This document shows, in pieces, positions 7,595 to 17,591 of a stretch of 64,000 bases of DNA; the stretch's first letter is position 1; every line of letters begins with the position of its first letter. This stretch comes from Lachnoclostridium sp. An196 (lineage in GTDB: Bacteria; Bacillota; Clostridia; Lachnospirales; Lachnospiraceae): NCBI RefSeq assembly GCF_002160135.1, contig NZ_NFJZ01000001.1, positions 186,001 through 250,000 on the forward strand, written 5' to 3'. A program made the translations under genes and the position numbers. The notes below the pieces were generated by a model. The model made no database searches and was not told the DNA's origin. It was given only the letters and a program-made list of their open reading frames with translations.

Positions 7595-9070
7595 ATGAAA
7601 TTCTTACAGAAACTCGGAAAATCACTGATGCTTCCTGTAGCGTGTCTTCCGATCTGCGGTATCCTCATGGGTATCGGTTATATGCTGGCTCCTGCGGCTA
7701 TGGCAGGAGAAGTGGCCGGATTCCAGGCAAGCGGTATCGCTTACCAGATCGGTTACTATCTGATCAAAGCAGGTGGTGCGCTGATTGATAATATCGCAAT
7801 CCTGTTCGCCATCGGTATCGGTGTCGGCATGTCAGATGACAACGACGGTACCGGCGGACTGGCAGCGCTTGCTTCCTGGCTTATGATCACGAACCTGCTG
7901 GCAACGGCTAACGTAACCGTTATCATGCCGTCCATCGCCAACAATCCGGATGCAACGCTGGCGTTTGATAAGATCGCCAACCCGTTCATCGGTATTATCG
8001 CAGGTATCATCGGTTCCATGTGCTACAACAAGTTTAAAGGAACCCAGCTTCCCAACTGGCTTTCTTTCTTCAGCGGCAAACGCTGCGTAGCGATTGTGGC
8101 AGGCGTAACTTCCATCATCGCATCCGTAGTACTGCTGTTTGTATGGCCGATCGTTTTCGGCGCTCTGGTAGCTCTGGGCGAAGGAATCCTTGGCATGAAG
8201 GCAGTAGGAGCAGGTCTCTACGCGTTCTTCAACCGTCTGCTGATCCCGTTCGGACTTCACCACGCACTGAACAACGTGTTCTGGTTTGATACTATCGGTA
8301 TCGGCGACCTGACCAACTACTGGGCAGGCATGACCTCCGCAGACGTATCCTGGAGCCTTGGTATGTACATGTCCGGATTCTTCCCGTGCATGATGTTCGG
8401 TGTTCCGGGAGCGGCTCTGGCTATGGTACATACTGCAAAGAATAAAAAAGCAGCTATCGGTCTTCTGGCATCCGCAGCGCTCTGTGCGTTTGTCTGCGGT
8501 GTAACTGAACCGTTCGAGTTCGCATTTATGTTCCTTGCTCCGGTTCTGTACCTCATCTATGCAGTACTGTATGGTATTTTCACCTTTGTTACGGTATTGG
8601 TTGGATTCCGCGCAGGATTCAGTTTCTCTGCCGGCGCTACAGACCTGGTGTTCTCTTCCTTCCTTCCGGCAGCAGAGAATACCTGGATGATCATTCCGCT
8701 GGGTATCGCAGCATTTGTTGTATTCTATCTGGTATTCCGTGTGGCTATCCAGGCGTTTGATCTGAAGACCCCGGGACGTGAGGACGAAGATACGGAAGCT
8801 GAGAAACAGGCAGTTCTGGCCAACGATAATTTCACAGAAGTGGCAAGAGTCATTCTGGAAGGTGTTGGCGGAAAAGAAAACGTGACTTCCATCGACAACT
8901 GCATTACCAGACTTCGTCTGGAGATCAAAGACTACACCAAGGTAGATGAAAAGAAGATCAAATCTGCAGGCGTAGCGGGCGTTATCCGTCCGGGCCAGAA
9001 ATCTGTACAGGTTATCGTAGGAACGAAAGTACAGTTTGTGGCGGACGAATTTAAAAAGCTCTGCAAATAA
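7595..9070 (+). CDS. PTS glucose/GlcNAc-type EIICB permease
   Basis: 491-residue sugar permease. Residues 1 to about 385 form the EIIC membrane channel (start KFLQKLGKSLMLPVACLP, conserved GVTEPFEFAFMFLAP and FGLHHALNNVFW). A charged linker leads to the EIIB domain with phospho-cysteine in SIDNCITRLRL (about residue 437). It transports and phosphorylates a hexose, using the separate EIIA upstream. The family cannot be split confidently into glucose or N-acetylglucosamine specificity from sequence alone. AAGGAGG precedes the ATG; the 99-bp gap before it holds a small hairpin (ACCGG/CCGGT) but no second RAT. Confidence 0.9.
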   Translation: MKFLQKLGKSLMLPVACLPICGILMGIGYMLAPAAMAGEVAGFQASGIAYQIGYYLIKAGGALIDNIAILFAIGIGVGMSDDNDGTGGLAALASWLMITNLLATANVTVIMPSIANNPDATLAFDKIANPFIGIIAGIIGSMCYNKFKGTQLPNWLSFFSGKRCVAIVAGVTSIIASVVLLFVWPIVFGALVALGEGILGMKAVGAGLYAFFNRLLIPFGLHHALNNVFWFDTIGIGDLTNYWAGMTSADVSWSLGMYMSGFFPCMMFGVPGAALAMVHTAKNKKAAIGLLASAALCAFVCGVTEPFEFAFMFLAPVLYLIYAVLYGIFTFVTVLVGFRAGFSFSAGATDLVFSSFLPAAENTWMIIPLGIAAFVVFYLVFRVAIQAFDLKTPGREDEDTEAEKQAVLANDNFTEVARVILEGVGGKENVTSIDNCITRLRLEIKDYTKVDEKKIKSAGVAGVIRPGQKSVQVIVGTKVQFVADEFKKLCK

Positions 9071-9100
9071 ACAGATATCAATAATCCCTTTTGAACGACT

Positions 9101-9126
9101 GGGGGCGCGGCATATGCCGCGTCCCC
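9101..9126 (+). terminator. GC-rich hairpin after the PTS operon
   Basis: GGGGGCGCGGCA / TGCCGCGTCCCC form a long stem followed only by ATTT. Position fits a terminator for the PTS operon, though the T-run is weak. Confidence 0.5.
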
Positions 9127-9172
9127 ATTTGGAGTATCCGGAAAATATTAAGAAAGGACGGCGCGGATACAG

Positions 9173-11524
9173 ATGACAGAAAAAACGCTGAGGATCTCGG
9201 TACGGAATCTGGTGGAATTTTTGCTTCGGAGCGGGGATCTGGATAATCGCCGAAGCGGACGCAGGGACGCGGAAGCCATGCAGGCGGGGAGCCGTCTGCA
9301 CCGGAAGATCCAGGGGCGTATGAAATACGGGTACCAGCCGGAAGTGACGCTGAAAAAGAGTGTGGAGCTCGGCGGGATTCCGGTCAGCGTGGAAGGACGC
9401 GCCGACGGGATCTGGCAGGACGAAGGCGTGTCGACTATAGATGAGATCAAGGGAACCTACGGAGATGTGGGACGCATGACGGACGCGGTACCGGTGCACC
9501 TGGCCCAGGCAAAATGTTACGCCCACATTTATGCCGAGCAGAAAGGCCTGGAAAGAGTCCGGGTAAGGATGATCTATGCGAATCTGGATACAGAAGAACT
9601 CCGGTATTTTGAGGAAGAATATGCGGCCGGAGAATTAGAATCATGGTTTGAAGGCCTGATGTCCGCCTATGAAAAGTGGATCGTTTTTTCCGCGCGGTGG
9701 AAAGAGAAAAGGACGGCGTCCCTGAAAGAACTTGAGTTTCCGTTCGCGTACAGGGAAGGGCAGAAGGAACTGGCTGTCAGCGTCTATAAAACGATTCTGC
9801 GCAGGAAACGGCTTTTTATCCAGGCGCCTACCGGAGTGGGGAAGACGCTGTCCGTCCTGTTCCCGTCGCTGAAAGCCATGGGGGAAGAACTCGCCGATAA
9901 GATTTTTTATCTGACCGCCAGGACGATCACCCGGACAGTGGCGGCGGATGCGCTGGATATTCTGCGTGCCCGGAACATCCGCGTGAAATCTCTGATCCTG
10001 ACGGCGAAAGAAAAGCTGTGCGTCTGTGATGAGGCAGAATGCAACCCGGATCATTGTCCTTATGCCGGAGGCCACTTTGACAGGATTAACGACGCGGTCT
10101 ATGAACTGTGGACCGGTGAAACAGACGCTTATACAAGAGAGGTGATCCTGGAGCATGCGGATAAGTGGCGGGTCTGCCCTTTTGAACTGAGCCTGGATCT
10201 GTCGGACTGGGTGGATGTGGTGATCTGCGATTACAATTATGTGTTTGATCCCAATGTGTATCTGAAACGGTTCTTTGGAGAAGGGACAAAGGGAGACTAT
10301 CTGTTTCTGGTGGATGAGGCGCATAACCTGGTGGAACGCGGAAGAACCATGTACAGCGAGGCGCTGTGCAAGGAAGACTTTCTGGAGATGAAGCGCCTGG
10401 TAAGGGGAAAGGACGGGGCGTTGACAAAAGCCCTGGAGCGGTGCAACCGTCATCTTCTGGCGCTGAAGCGGGAATGCGCGGACGGCTGGCAGCGGCTGCC
10501 TCAGGTGGGAGCTTTCTCCCTGCAGCTTACGCATCTGGCGTCTGAGCTGGAACGGTTTCTGGAGTATCCGGATCATGAAGAACTGCGCAAAACGCTGACG
10601 GATTTTTATTTCTCCATCCGCCGTTTTCTGAATATCTGCGACCGGCTGGATGAAAATTATGAGATTTATACCAGACTGGGCGAGGACGGAAGGTTCTGGC
10701 TGCATCTGTACTGTGTGTGTCCGGCGGCCAATCTGAGGCTGTGTCTGGATCGGGGAATCAGTACCGTGTTTTTTTCCGCCACGCTGCTCCCGGTCAATTA
10801 TTACAAGACGCTTCTGACGGGAGAACCGGAGGATTACGCGGTTTACGCCAGATCGCCTTTTGACGCGGAACGCCGCCTGCTTTTGATCGGCACCGACGTG
10901 AGCAGCCGTTATGCCAGGAGAGGCGAGCAGGAATACCATCGGATGGCGGAATATGTGAAAAAGCTGGTATCCGGCAGAAAAGGCAATTATCTGATCTTTT
11001 TTCCGGCTTACCGGATGCTGGACGAAGTCTATGAAAGGTGCCGGGGTGAAAAGTTTCTGTGCGTACGTCAGGATCCTTCCATGGATGAGCAGGAGAGGGA
11101 AGATTTTCTGCGGCTTTTTGAGGAAGAGCATGAGGAGAGCATGGCGGCCTTCTGCGTGATGGGCGGAATCTTCTCAGAGGGGATAGATCTGCCCGATGAC
11201 CGTCTGATCGGCGCCATGGTGGTAGGAACCGGACTGCCCCAGGTCTGCCTGGAAAGAGAAATCCTGAAGGATTATTTCGCGAAGAAAGGGCTGGACGGTT
11301 TTGCCTACGCCTATCAGTACCCGGGGATGAATAAGGTACAGCAGGCGGCAGGCCGGGTGATCCGCACAGATGATGACCGGGGAGTGATCCTGCTTCTGGA
11401 TGAACGGTTTCAGAAAACAGCATACAAAAAGCTGTTCCCAAGAGAATGGGAACAGCATGGGTACTGCAGGCTGGACACACTGGAGCAGGCGCTCCGGGAA
11501 TTCTGGACTAAAAATACTGAATAA
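9173..11524 (+). CDS. XPD/DinG-type DNA helicase with Cas4-like N-terminus
   Basis: 783-residue superfamily-2 helicase. N-terminal ~150 residues look like a Cas4-type PD-(D/E)XK nuclease: GRADGIW then TIDEIKGT, then QAKCYAHIYA. The helicase part has Walker A APTGVGKT (about residue 218), a four-cysteine Fe-S region (KLCVCDEAECNPDHC and WRVCPFE), VDEAHN box, FFSATLLPV motif, GIFSEGIDLPDD and QAAGRVIR (motif VI). Fe-S XPD-like helicases unwind 5'-3' during repair. It stands alone between the PTS operon and a convergent LysR gene, overlapping the latter's 3' end by 17 bp. Confidence 0.88.
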   Translation: MTEKTLRISVRNLVEFLLRSGDLDNRRSGRRDAEAMQAGSRLHRKIQGRMKYGYQPEVTLKKSVELGGIPVSVEGRADGIWQDEGVSTIDEIKGTYGDVGRMTDAVPVHLAQAKCYAHIYAEQKGLERVRVRMIYANLDTEELRYFEEEYAAGELESWFEGLMSAYEKWIVFSARWKEKRTASLKELEFPFAYREGQKELAVSVYKTILRRKRLFIQAPTGVGKTLSVLFPSLKAMGEELADKIFYLTARTITRTVAADALDILRARNIRVKSLILTAKEKLCVCDEAECNPDHCPYAGGHFDRINDAVYELWTGETDAYTREVILEHADKWRVCPFELSLDLSDWVDVVICDYNYVFDPNVYLKRFFGEGTKGDYLFLVDEAHNLVERGRTMYSEALCKEDFLEMKRLVRGKDGALTKALERCNRHLLALKRECADGWQRLPQVGAFSLQLTHLASELERFLEYPDHEELRKTLTDFYFSIRRFLNICDRLDENYEIYTRLGEDGRFWLHLYCVCPAANLRLCLDRGISTVFFSATLLPVNYYKTLLTGEPEDYAVYARSPFDAERRLLLIGTDVSSRYARRGEQEYHRMAEYVKKLVSGRKGNYLIFFPAYRMLDEVYERCRGEKFLCVRQDPSMDEQEREDFLRLFEEEHEESMAAFCVMGGIFSEGIDLPDDRLIGAMVVGTGLPQVCLEREILKDYFAKKGLDGFAYAYQYPGMNKVQQAAGRVIRTDDDRGVILLLDERFQKTAYKKLFPREWEQHGYCRLDTLEQALREFWTKNTE

Positions 11525-12389
11525 ACTGCCGGACAGCGCTGCTGATAGGCATATGTTCATTATATACCAGCGCCAGCTGACGCGGCGGAAGCTCGGTTTT
11601 CAATTCCAGCCGGAACAGATCGCCGCCCGAACCGGAGGAGAGACAATAGTCTGGTACAAACGCGATGCCAAGGCCGATACCGGCCAGATCCATCAACAGA
11701 TCATTGGAACTCAGTTCGATTTCCGGAACCAGATCCAGCTGGTGCTGCTGGAAAGTGGCGTGGAGAAATTCACTGGTGGTACTGTTGCGGTCCAGCATCA
11801 GGATCGGATATTCCAGAAGCTCCTGCAGGGATAGAGGGCGATGTTCCAGTTCGCCGTAATATTTCCGGCTGGCGATAAAACAGTCGTGAAAATCCCTGAG
11901 ATACTGAACGTGGCTGCCGTGTCCCAAGCGGGAGTTGGGATAATTGGTGAAAATCAGATCCACCGTGCCGTTTTCCAGAAGATCCGCGCATTTGACAGAA
12001 GTCTGATTGGTGACTTTAATATGGACTTTGGGATACTCTCTGTGAAAACGTCCCAGGTAGGGGACCAGGAAATACCGGCAGATCGTATCGCTGGCGCCGA
12101 TGCGGATCTGTCCGCCGCCTAAGGTATTGGTTTCCATGATCTGCGACTCTCCCCGGCGGATCAGATTGACAGCCGGTTCGATATGACGGAGAAGGATCTC
12201 TCCTTCCGGTGTCAGCTGTACCTTTTTTGTGCTGCGGATAAAGAGCGTCTGGTCCAGCTTTTTTTCCAGCACTTTGATGGACTGGCTCACGGCAGACTGT
12301 GAAATATACAGTTTTTTGGAGGCTTCCGAGAAGCTCAGGGAGACGGCCACATAATAAAATACTTTATAAAGTTCGTAATTGATGTCCAT
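11508..12389 (-). CDS. LysR-family transcriptional regulator
   Basis: 293 residues. N-terminal winged helix-turn-helix (FYYVAVSLSFSEASKKLY, ISQSAVSQSIKVLEKKL, LTPEGEILL) followed by a periplasmic-binding-protein-like effector domain (GQIRIGASDTICRYFL ... GTVDLIFTNYP ... GLGIAFVPDY). It binds DNA as a tetramer and responds to a small ligand that cannot be guessed here. Its upstream side faces the lysine riboswitch and transporter 420 bp away, but that promoter already has RNA control, so a regulatory link is open. Confidence 0.9.
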   Translation of the reverse strand: MDINYELYKVFYYVAVSLSFSEASKKLYISQSAVSQSIKVLEKKLDQTLFIRSTKKVQLTPEGEILLRHIEPAVNLIRRGESQIMETNTLGGGQIRIGASDTICRYFLVPYLGRFHREYPKVHIKVTNQTSVKCADLLENGTVDLIFTNYPNSRLGHGSHVQYLRDFHDCFIASRKYYGELEHRPLSLQELLEYPILMLDRNSTTSEFLHATFQQHQLDLVPEIELSSNDLLMDLAGIGLGIAFVPDYCLSSGSGGDLFRLELKTELPPRQLALVYNEHMPISSAVRQFIQYF

Positions 12390-12472
12390 ATTTATCAGTA
12401 CCTCTTATAAATCGTGATTGTCAACATAATAATAGAAAAAGATTTTTTTTTCAAGCTTTCAGCAGAAAAAAG

Positions 12473-12501
12473 TTGACAATCGCAGGACTGGGTGGTACGA
12501 T
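12473..12501 (+). promoter_or_regulatory. Promoter of the lysine riboswitch operon
   Basis: Perfect TTGACA (12473-12478), 17 bp, TACGAT (12496-12501); start site about 12508, just before the riboswitch aptamer. Confidence 0.8.
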
Positions 12502-12517
12502 ACTGGAAAATAGAATC

Positions 12518-12692
12518 GCCAAGATAGAGGCGCGGGATTCAAGAGTACCCGCCGGCAAGGACAGGCATCCGCCGGAAGGGAAAAGGGGAGACCGCCGAAG
12601 CAGGGCAAAGGTGCCTGAGTTTGGTCTGCTGGGGCGTCGGGAAATACCCGACGGACTGTCACAAAAGTTTTGTGAAGCGCTATTGGAGCTGA
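12518..12692 (+). ncRNA. Lysine riboswitch (L-box)
   Basis: The conserved core of the L-box aptamer is present in order: AGATAGAGGCGCG, AAGAGTA, AAAAGGGGAGACCGCCGAAGC, TGGTCTGCTGGGG, a GTCGGGAAATACCCGAC stem, ACTGTCACA and the closing TGTGAAGCGCTATTGGAG. It is followed by a terminator at 12727-12755, so lysine binding should favour termination. The genes behind it encode an amino-acid ABC importer, which identifies lysine as the likely cargo. Confidence 0.94.
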
Positions 12693-12726
12693 TGGAGTCC
12701 TTTATGGGATTGTAATGCATTTGATG

Positions 12727-12755
12727 GATCGCTTGACAGAGCGGTTCTTTTTTTT
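12727..12755 (+). terminator. Riboswitch expression-platform terminator
   Basis: GATCGCT pairs with AGCGGTT (wobbles included) around TGACAG, followed by a run of Ts to 12755. It lies 35 bp after the aptamer and 57 bp before the first gene. Confidence 0.8.
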
Positions 12756-12811
12756 GCGGATGGGACGGCGAGTTCCCGTCTGTATCAGATAATCGAAGGA
12801 GGAAAAGACAA

Positions 12812-13774
12812 ATGAAAAAGTTTATCACCATGTTTCTGGCGCTTGCCATGACCGCGTCCATGACCGCATGCGGATCCGGCAGCAGCACAGAGGACACGAC
12901 CGCGGCGGAGACTTCCGGAACGGAAGAAACGGAAGCGGCTGACGGGAGCGCGGCGGAGGAGACCGCAGAGGCCGCGGACACGGCCGCAGGAACCGGCAGC
13001 GGCGTGGAGGACGGCGTCCTGACCGTAGGTATGGAGTGCGCGTACGCTCCGTATAACTGGACGCAGATGGATGATTCCAACGGCGCGGTTCCGATCTCCA
13101 ACGTACCGGGTTCCTATGCCAACGGATATGACGTAATGATCGCGAAGCAGATCTGCGAAGCCAACGGATGGGAGCTGGAAGTAGTATCCAGCGCGTGGGA
13201 TTCCCTGGTGCCGGCAGTACAGTCCGGAACGATTGACGCGGCTATCGCCGGACAGTCCATGACGGCTGACCGTATGGCGGAAGTGGACATGGCAGGTCCT
13301 TACTACTATGCGACGATCGTGTGCGTGACGACAGTGGACAGCCCCTTTGCATCTGCAGCTTCCATCGCGGATCTCTCCGGAGGCAAATGCACCGCGCAGT
13401 CCGGAACGATCTGGTATGATTCCTGCCTGCCGCAGATTGAAGGCGCGGAAGTGCTTTCTCCGGCTGAGACGGCTCCGGCCATGATCATGTCCCTGGAAAC
13501 GGGAACGGTGGATTTCATCTGCACCGACATGCCGACGGCTATGGCTGCCCAGGCGAAGAACGACAACCTGGTGATTCTGGATTTTTCCGGTACGGATGGA
13601 GATTTCCAGTTTGCTTCCGAGGAAGAGCGGGCTGAGAACGTAAATATCGGTATCTCTGTAAGAAAAGGCAATACGGAACTCCTGGACGCCATGAATGCAG
13701 TACTGGGAGATATGACTGAAGATGATTTTAACACGGTTATGACGGAAGCTATTTCCGTACAGCCGGAAGTATAA
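12812..13774 (+). CDS. Lysine-type ABC transporter substrate-binding lipoprotein
   Basis: 320 residues. Signal peptide with lipobox SMTAC, lipidated at Cys20, then an acidic Ser/Thr/Ala-rich linker (about residues 21-65) and a family-3 solute-binding domain (VLTVGMECAYAPYNW, GYDVMIAKQICEANGWE, VPAVQSGTIDAAIAGQSMT). Anchored on the outer face of the membrane, it delivers an amino acid to the permease. Lysine is inferred from the L-box in the leader. GGAGG precedes the ATG. A hairpin separates it from the permease gene, as is usual where binding protein is needed in excess. Confidence 0.92.
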   Translation: MKKFITMFLALAMTASMTACGSGSSTEDTTAAETSGTEETEAADGSAAEETAEAADTAAGTGSGVEDGVLTVGMECAYAPYNWTQMDDSNGAVPISNVPGSYANGYDVMIAKQICEANGWELEVVSSAWDSLVPAVQSGTIDAAIAGQSMTADRMAEVDMAGPYYYATIVCVTTVDSPFASAASIADLSGGKCTAQSGTIWYDSCLPQIEGAEVLSPAETAPAMIMSLETGTVDFICTDMPTAMAAQAKNDNLVILDFSGTDGDFQFASEEERAENVNIGISVRKGNTELLDAMNAVLGDMTEDDFNTVMTEAISVQPEV

Positions 13775-13804
13775 AAATCAGAAATATGAGACAGCATGCG
13801 TGAG

Positions 13805-13833
13805 AGTACAGGGGGCGTGACGCTCCCTGTACT
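13805..13833 (+). other. Intercistronic hairpin
   Basis: AGTACAGGG-GCG pairs with CGC-CCCTGTACT, a strong stem between the binding-protein and permease genes without a T-run. It probably protects the upstream mRNA or causes partial attenuation, raising the binding-protein to permease ratio. Confidence 0.65.
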
Positions 13834-13864
13834 TTGGCGCTCAGAAAAAAGAAAGGAGTACAGC

Positions 13865-14746
13865 ATGGAAAAGCTGATTCAGCTGGGCAGCGACATGTCC
13901 CTGCTCTGGAGCAACTACAGCTCCGCGTATCTGGGCGGTATCCGGAGTACGCTGATCCTGGCGCTGGTGGCCACGGTGATCGGGTGCGTTATCGGATTGA
14001 TCTGCGGTATTTTGAACACAATTCCCTATAATGCATATACGCCGAAACCCAGGAAATTTCTTTTGAAACTGATCCGGTTGATTATCCGGGTCTATGTGGA
14101 AGTGTTCCGCGGAACGCCTATGGTGCTGCAGGCGGTGTTTATCTATTACGGACTCCCGTATTTCAGCGGCAATACCATGAGATTCAACAGCCTCTGGGTG
14201 GCGGCGATCCTGATCGTATCCATCAATACGGGAGCGTATATGGCGGAGTCGGTAAGAGGAGGTATCATCTCCATTGATCCGGGCCAGACAGAAGGGGCGA
14301 AAGCCATCGGTATGACCCATGTACAGACCATGACATCGGTGATCCTGCCCCAGGCCCTGCGGAATATCATGCCTCAGATCGGCAACAACTTTATTATCAA
14401 CGTAAAAGACACATCGGTTATGTTCATCATCGGATTTACAGAGTTCTTCGCTTTCCACAGATATATCACCGGCGTGAACAACATGTATTTCCCGTCGGCC
14501 GCCATCGAGATGATCGGTTATCTGTGCATGACTCTGATCGCGTCCTTTATCCTGCGCTGGATCGAACGCCGCATGGATGGAAACGACAGCTATGAGCTGG
14601 TACAGGCGGATTCTCTGGTGATGGGCGAAGGTATGTATGAGCATCCGGACCGCGGAACGCCGTTTGACGAGTACAGCAAGCAGAAAGGGACGCTGGAAAA
14701 GGCGTCTGAAAAGGAACGCAGATATTCTTCGAAAGGAGGCCGGTAA
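13865..14746 (+). CDS. Amino-acid ABC transporter permease
   Basis: 293-residue membrane protein of the His/Glu/Gln permease class with about five hydrophobic segments. Signature segments: [20 protein letters not shown] and the EAA loop [21 protein letters not shown], which contacts the ATPase. The start at 13865 follows GAAAGGAG; an upstream in-frame start at 13796 lies in the hairpin and is rejected. The C-terminus carries an unusually long polar tail of about 50 residues. Part of the lysine-riboswitch operon. Confidence 0.9.
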   Translation: MEKLIQLGSDMSLLWSNYSSAYLGGIRSTLILALVATVIGCVIGLICGILNTIPYNAYTPKPRKFLLKLIRLIIRVYVEVFRGTPMVLQAVFIYYGLPYFSGNTMRFNSLWVAAILIVSINTGAYMAESVRGGIISIDPGQTEGAKAIGMTHVQTMTSVILPQALRNIMPQIGNNFIINVKDTSVMFIIGFTEFFAFHRYITGVNNMYFPSAAIEMIGYLCMTLIASFILRWIERRMDGNDSYELVQADSLVMGEGMYEHPDRGTPFDEYSKQKGTLEKASEKERRYSSKGGR

Positions 14747-14747
14747 T

Positions 14748-15488
<741 letters not shown>

Positions 15489-15491
15489 GAC

Positions 15492-15528
15492 AAAAAAAGA
15501 CTGCAGCCATGGCTGCGGTCCTTTTTTT
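15492..15528 (+). terminator. Terminator of the lysine transporter operon
   Basis: GACTGCAGCC / GGCTGCGGTC stem around AT, flanked by A-run and T-run, so it may work in both directions and also serve the convergent DUF1294 gene. Confidence 0.88.
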
Positions 15529-15537
15529 GCGGCGGAA

Positions 15538-15813
15538 TTAACGCAGATAGATGAGCCAGATGCCCAGGCCGATCTGGATAACCAGGATCAGAGGCATACC
15601 GATGACGAAGTACCAGTGCCGGGTCTTATGGTGAAAGACGTACATACCTGCGATGGCGCCGGCAGAGCCGCCCAGTATGGCGGAGAGAAACAGAGTTTTT
15701 TCCGGGATCCGCCAGAGATTCTTTCTGGCTTTCCTTTTATCCAGCCCCATCAGGACAAAAGCGGCCAGGTTGATGAGAACCAGATATATAATTACGATAT
15801 GGGAAAACTGCAA
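15538..15813 (-). CDS. DUF1294 small membrane protein
   Basis: 91 residues with three hydrophobic segments. The loop LMGLDKRKARKNLWRIPEKTL after helix 1, then LGGSAGAIAGMYVFHHKTRHWYF, are the hallmarks of DUF1294. Function unknown; the family occurs alone or fused to cold-shock domains. Convergent with the transporter operon and divergent from glyA; AGGAGGAACC sits just upstream of its start. Confidence 0.87.
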   Translation of the reverse strand: MQFSHIVIIYLVLINLAAFVLMGLDKRKARKNLWRIPEKTLFLSAILGGSAGAIAGMYVFHHKTRHWYFVIGMPLILVIQIGLGIWLIYLR

Positions 15814-15908
15814 GGCCGGTTCCTCCTTTTTCTTCCTTATTATTATAATGGATTATATAGGAAGTCATTCCGCTTTTCAAGTTGAGACGGAACCGGGGCA
15901 AGTTGTGG

Positions 15909-15937
15909 TTGAAAAATTTTTGGAAACGTGGTAAAGT
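15909..15937 (+). promoter_or_regulatory. Promoter of glyA
   Basis: TTGAAA (15909-15914), 17 bp, TAAAGT (15932-15937). No glycine riboswitch or PurR-like box was recognised in the short leader. Confidence 0.55.
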
Positions 15938-15996
15938 GTTGCCTATATGACAGACAAATGTCTTTCAGAGAAAAACACACACCACAGGAGGAACCT

Positions 15997-17238
15997 ATGT
16001 ATTCTTTAGACGAGGTAAAGAATGTCGATCCGGAGATCGCACAGGCCATTGAGGATGAGATGGCCAGGCAGAACAGCCATATTGAACTGATTGCATCAGA
16101 AAACTGGGTAAGCAAGGCCGTGATGGCGGCTATGGGAAGCCCTTTGACCAATAAATATGCGGAAGGGTATCCGGGAAAACGGTATTACGGCGGATGCGAA
16201 TGTGTGGACGAAGTAGAGCGTCTGGCTATAGAGCGTGCCAAAAAAGTCTTTGGCTGCACATATGCCAATGTACAGCCTCACTCCGGCGCACAGGCGAACA
16301 TGGCCGTATTTTTTGCTATGTTGGAGCCGGGAGATAAGGTGATGGGCATGAACCTGGCTCACGGCGGGCATCTGACCCATGGAAGCCCCGCCAATTTGTC
16401 CGGAAAATATTTTGAGATTCATCCGTATGGAGTCAACGACGATGGCTTCATCGACTATGAAGCGGTTCGCAGAATCGCCAAAGAGTGCCGCCCGAAGCTG
16501 ATCGTGGCGGGAGCCAGCGCTTATGCCCGCGTGATTGATTTTAAAAAATTCCGGGAGATCGCCGATGAGGTGGGTGCATACCTGATGGTGGATATGGCGC
16601 ATATCGCGGGACTGGTAGCGGCAGGAGTGCATCCGAGTCCGATCCCGTACGCTCATGTGACGACTACGACGACTCACAAGACTCTGAGAGGCCCCAGAGG
16701 CGGCATGATTCTGTCCGATGAGGAGACGGCGAAGAAATTTAATTTTAACAAGGCGGTATTCCCGGGGATCCAGGGAGGCCCGCTGATGCATGTGATCGCG
16801 GCAAAGGCAGTCTGCCTGAAAGAGTGCCAGACGGAAGAATATAAAGAATATCAGAGAAATATCGTCAAGAATGCAAAAGCCCTGTGTAAAGGATTGATGG
16901 ACCGCGGGATCAGGATTGTGTCCGGAGGAACTGACAATCATCTGATGCTGGTGGATCTGACCAATCTGGAGATCTCCGGAAAAGAAGCGGAAAATCTGCT
17001 GGATCTGGCCAATATCACCGCGAATAAGAATACGATTCCCAATGATCCGCGGTCCGCTTTCGTGACCAGCGGCGTACGTCTGGGAACCGCTGCAGTGACC
17101 AGCCGGGGTTTAAATGAGGCGGATATGGACGTGATCGCCGAGGCAGTGGCCATGATGCTGAAAGAAGGGGAAGCGGCAGCTCCGAAAGCGAAAGCGATGA
17201 TCCAGGAATTGACGGAGCGTTACCCGCTGTGCATGTAA
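15997..17238 (+). CDS. glyA: Serine hydroxymethyltransferase
   Basis: 413-residue PLP enzyme that converts serine and tetrahydrofolate to glycine and methylene-THF, feeding the thymidylate and purine genes found elsewhere in the window. Seen: [35 protein letters not shown] and the PLP lysine in [14 protein letters not shown]. Full family length. The start at 15997 follows ACAGGAGGAACCT; an upstream frame extension to 15928 lacks a site and runs through the promoter. A short Cys-rich gene starts two bases after the stop. Confidence 0.96.
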   Translation: MYSLDEVKNVDPEIAQAIEDEMARQNSHIELIASENWVSKAVMAAMGSPLTNKYAEGYPGKRYYGGCECVDEVERLAIERAKKVFGCTYANVQPHSGAQANMAVFFAMLEPGDKVMGMNLAHGGHLTHGSPANLSGKYFEIHPYGVNDDGFIDYEAVRRIAKECRPKLIVAGASAYARVIDFKKFREIADEVGAYLMVDMAHIAGLVAAGVHPSPIPYAHVTTTTTHKTLRGPRGGMILSDEETAKKFNFNKAVFPGIQGGPLMHVIAAKAVCLKECQTEEYKEYQRNIVKNAKALCKGLMDRGIRIVSGGTDNHLMLVDLTNLEISGKEAENLLDLANITANKNTIPNDPRSAFVTSGVRLGTAAVTSRGLNEADMDVIAEAVAMMLKEGEAAAPKAKAMIQELTERYPLCM

Positions 17239-17239
17239 G

Positions 17240-17437
17240 ATGAGCACGATCCAGGAAGAATTTTTCAGCGGCTTTTGCCGGACGGCCAACGAGACCAGGA
17301 CGGTGGCCTGCGAGTACGCATGCGGTACGGATGGTTCCGTGGAGCTGACGGAGTTCGGCTGTGATTTTGAGAAATGCGTCAACAGTTCTGCCTGCCTGAT
17401 TCTGGCGCAGGCACGGGAACATGAGAAGCAGGGATAA
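17240..17437 (+). CDS. Small cysteine-rich protein of unknown function
   Basis: 65 residues, starting two bases after the glyA stop codon and thus probably translated by coupling. Six cysteines lie in the first 52 residues (FCRTANETRTVACEYACG, FGCDFEKC, SSAC), a pattern suited to metal or Fe-S binding. No family recognised, no signal peptide, no membrane segment. A terminator follows. The protein is plausible because it fills the operon exactly between glyA and the terminator. Confidence 0.6.
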   Translation: MSTIQEEFFSGFCRTANETRTVACEYACGTDGSVELTEFGCDFEKCVNSSACLILAQAREHEKQG

Positions 17438-17459
17438 AAATCGAAGATACTGTGTTTAC

Positions 17460-17500
17460 ATCGGGAAACTTTGTGGAATAACAGAGTTTCCTGATTTTTA
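17460..17500 (+). terminator. Terminator of the glyA operon
   Basis: ATCGGGAAACTTTGT and ACAGAGTTTCCTGAT pair over about 15 bp around GGAATA, followed by TTTTTA. Confidence 0.85.
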
Positions 17501-17591
17501 TATTTGGAGAAATTGCCGTAAAAAAATTACGGAATGTATTGATTAAATTTTATTGTCAGGGTAATATAATTTCTATATGGAGGAAGATATT

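Noticed and set aside
7832-9526. Long minus-strand open frame opposite the EIICB gene and the helicase start
   Set aside because: It has no homology-like motifs, is rich in Arg/His/Cys as expected of an antisense shadow, and the plus strand carries complete known genes.
15814-15996. Glycine riboswitch before glyA
   Set aside because: The leader after the promoter is about 55 nt, too short, and lacks the aptamer core.
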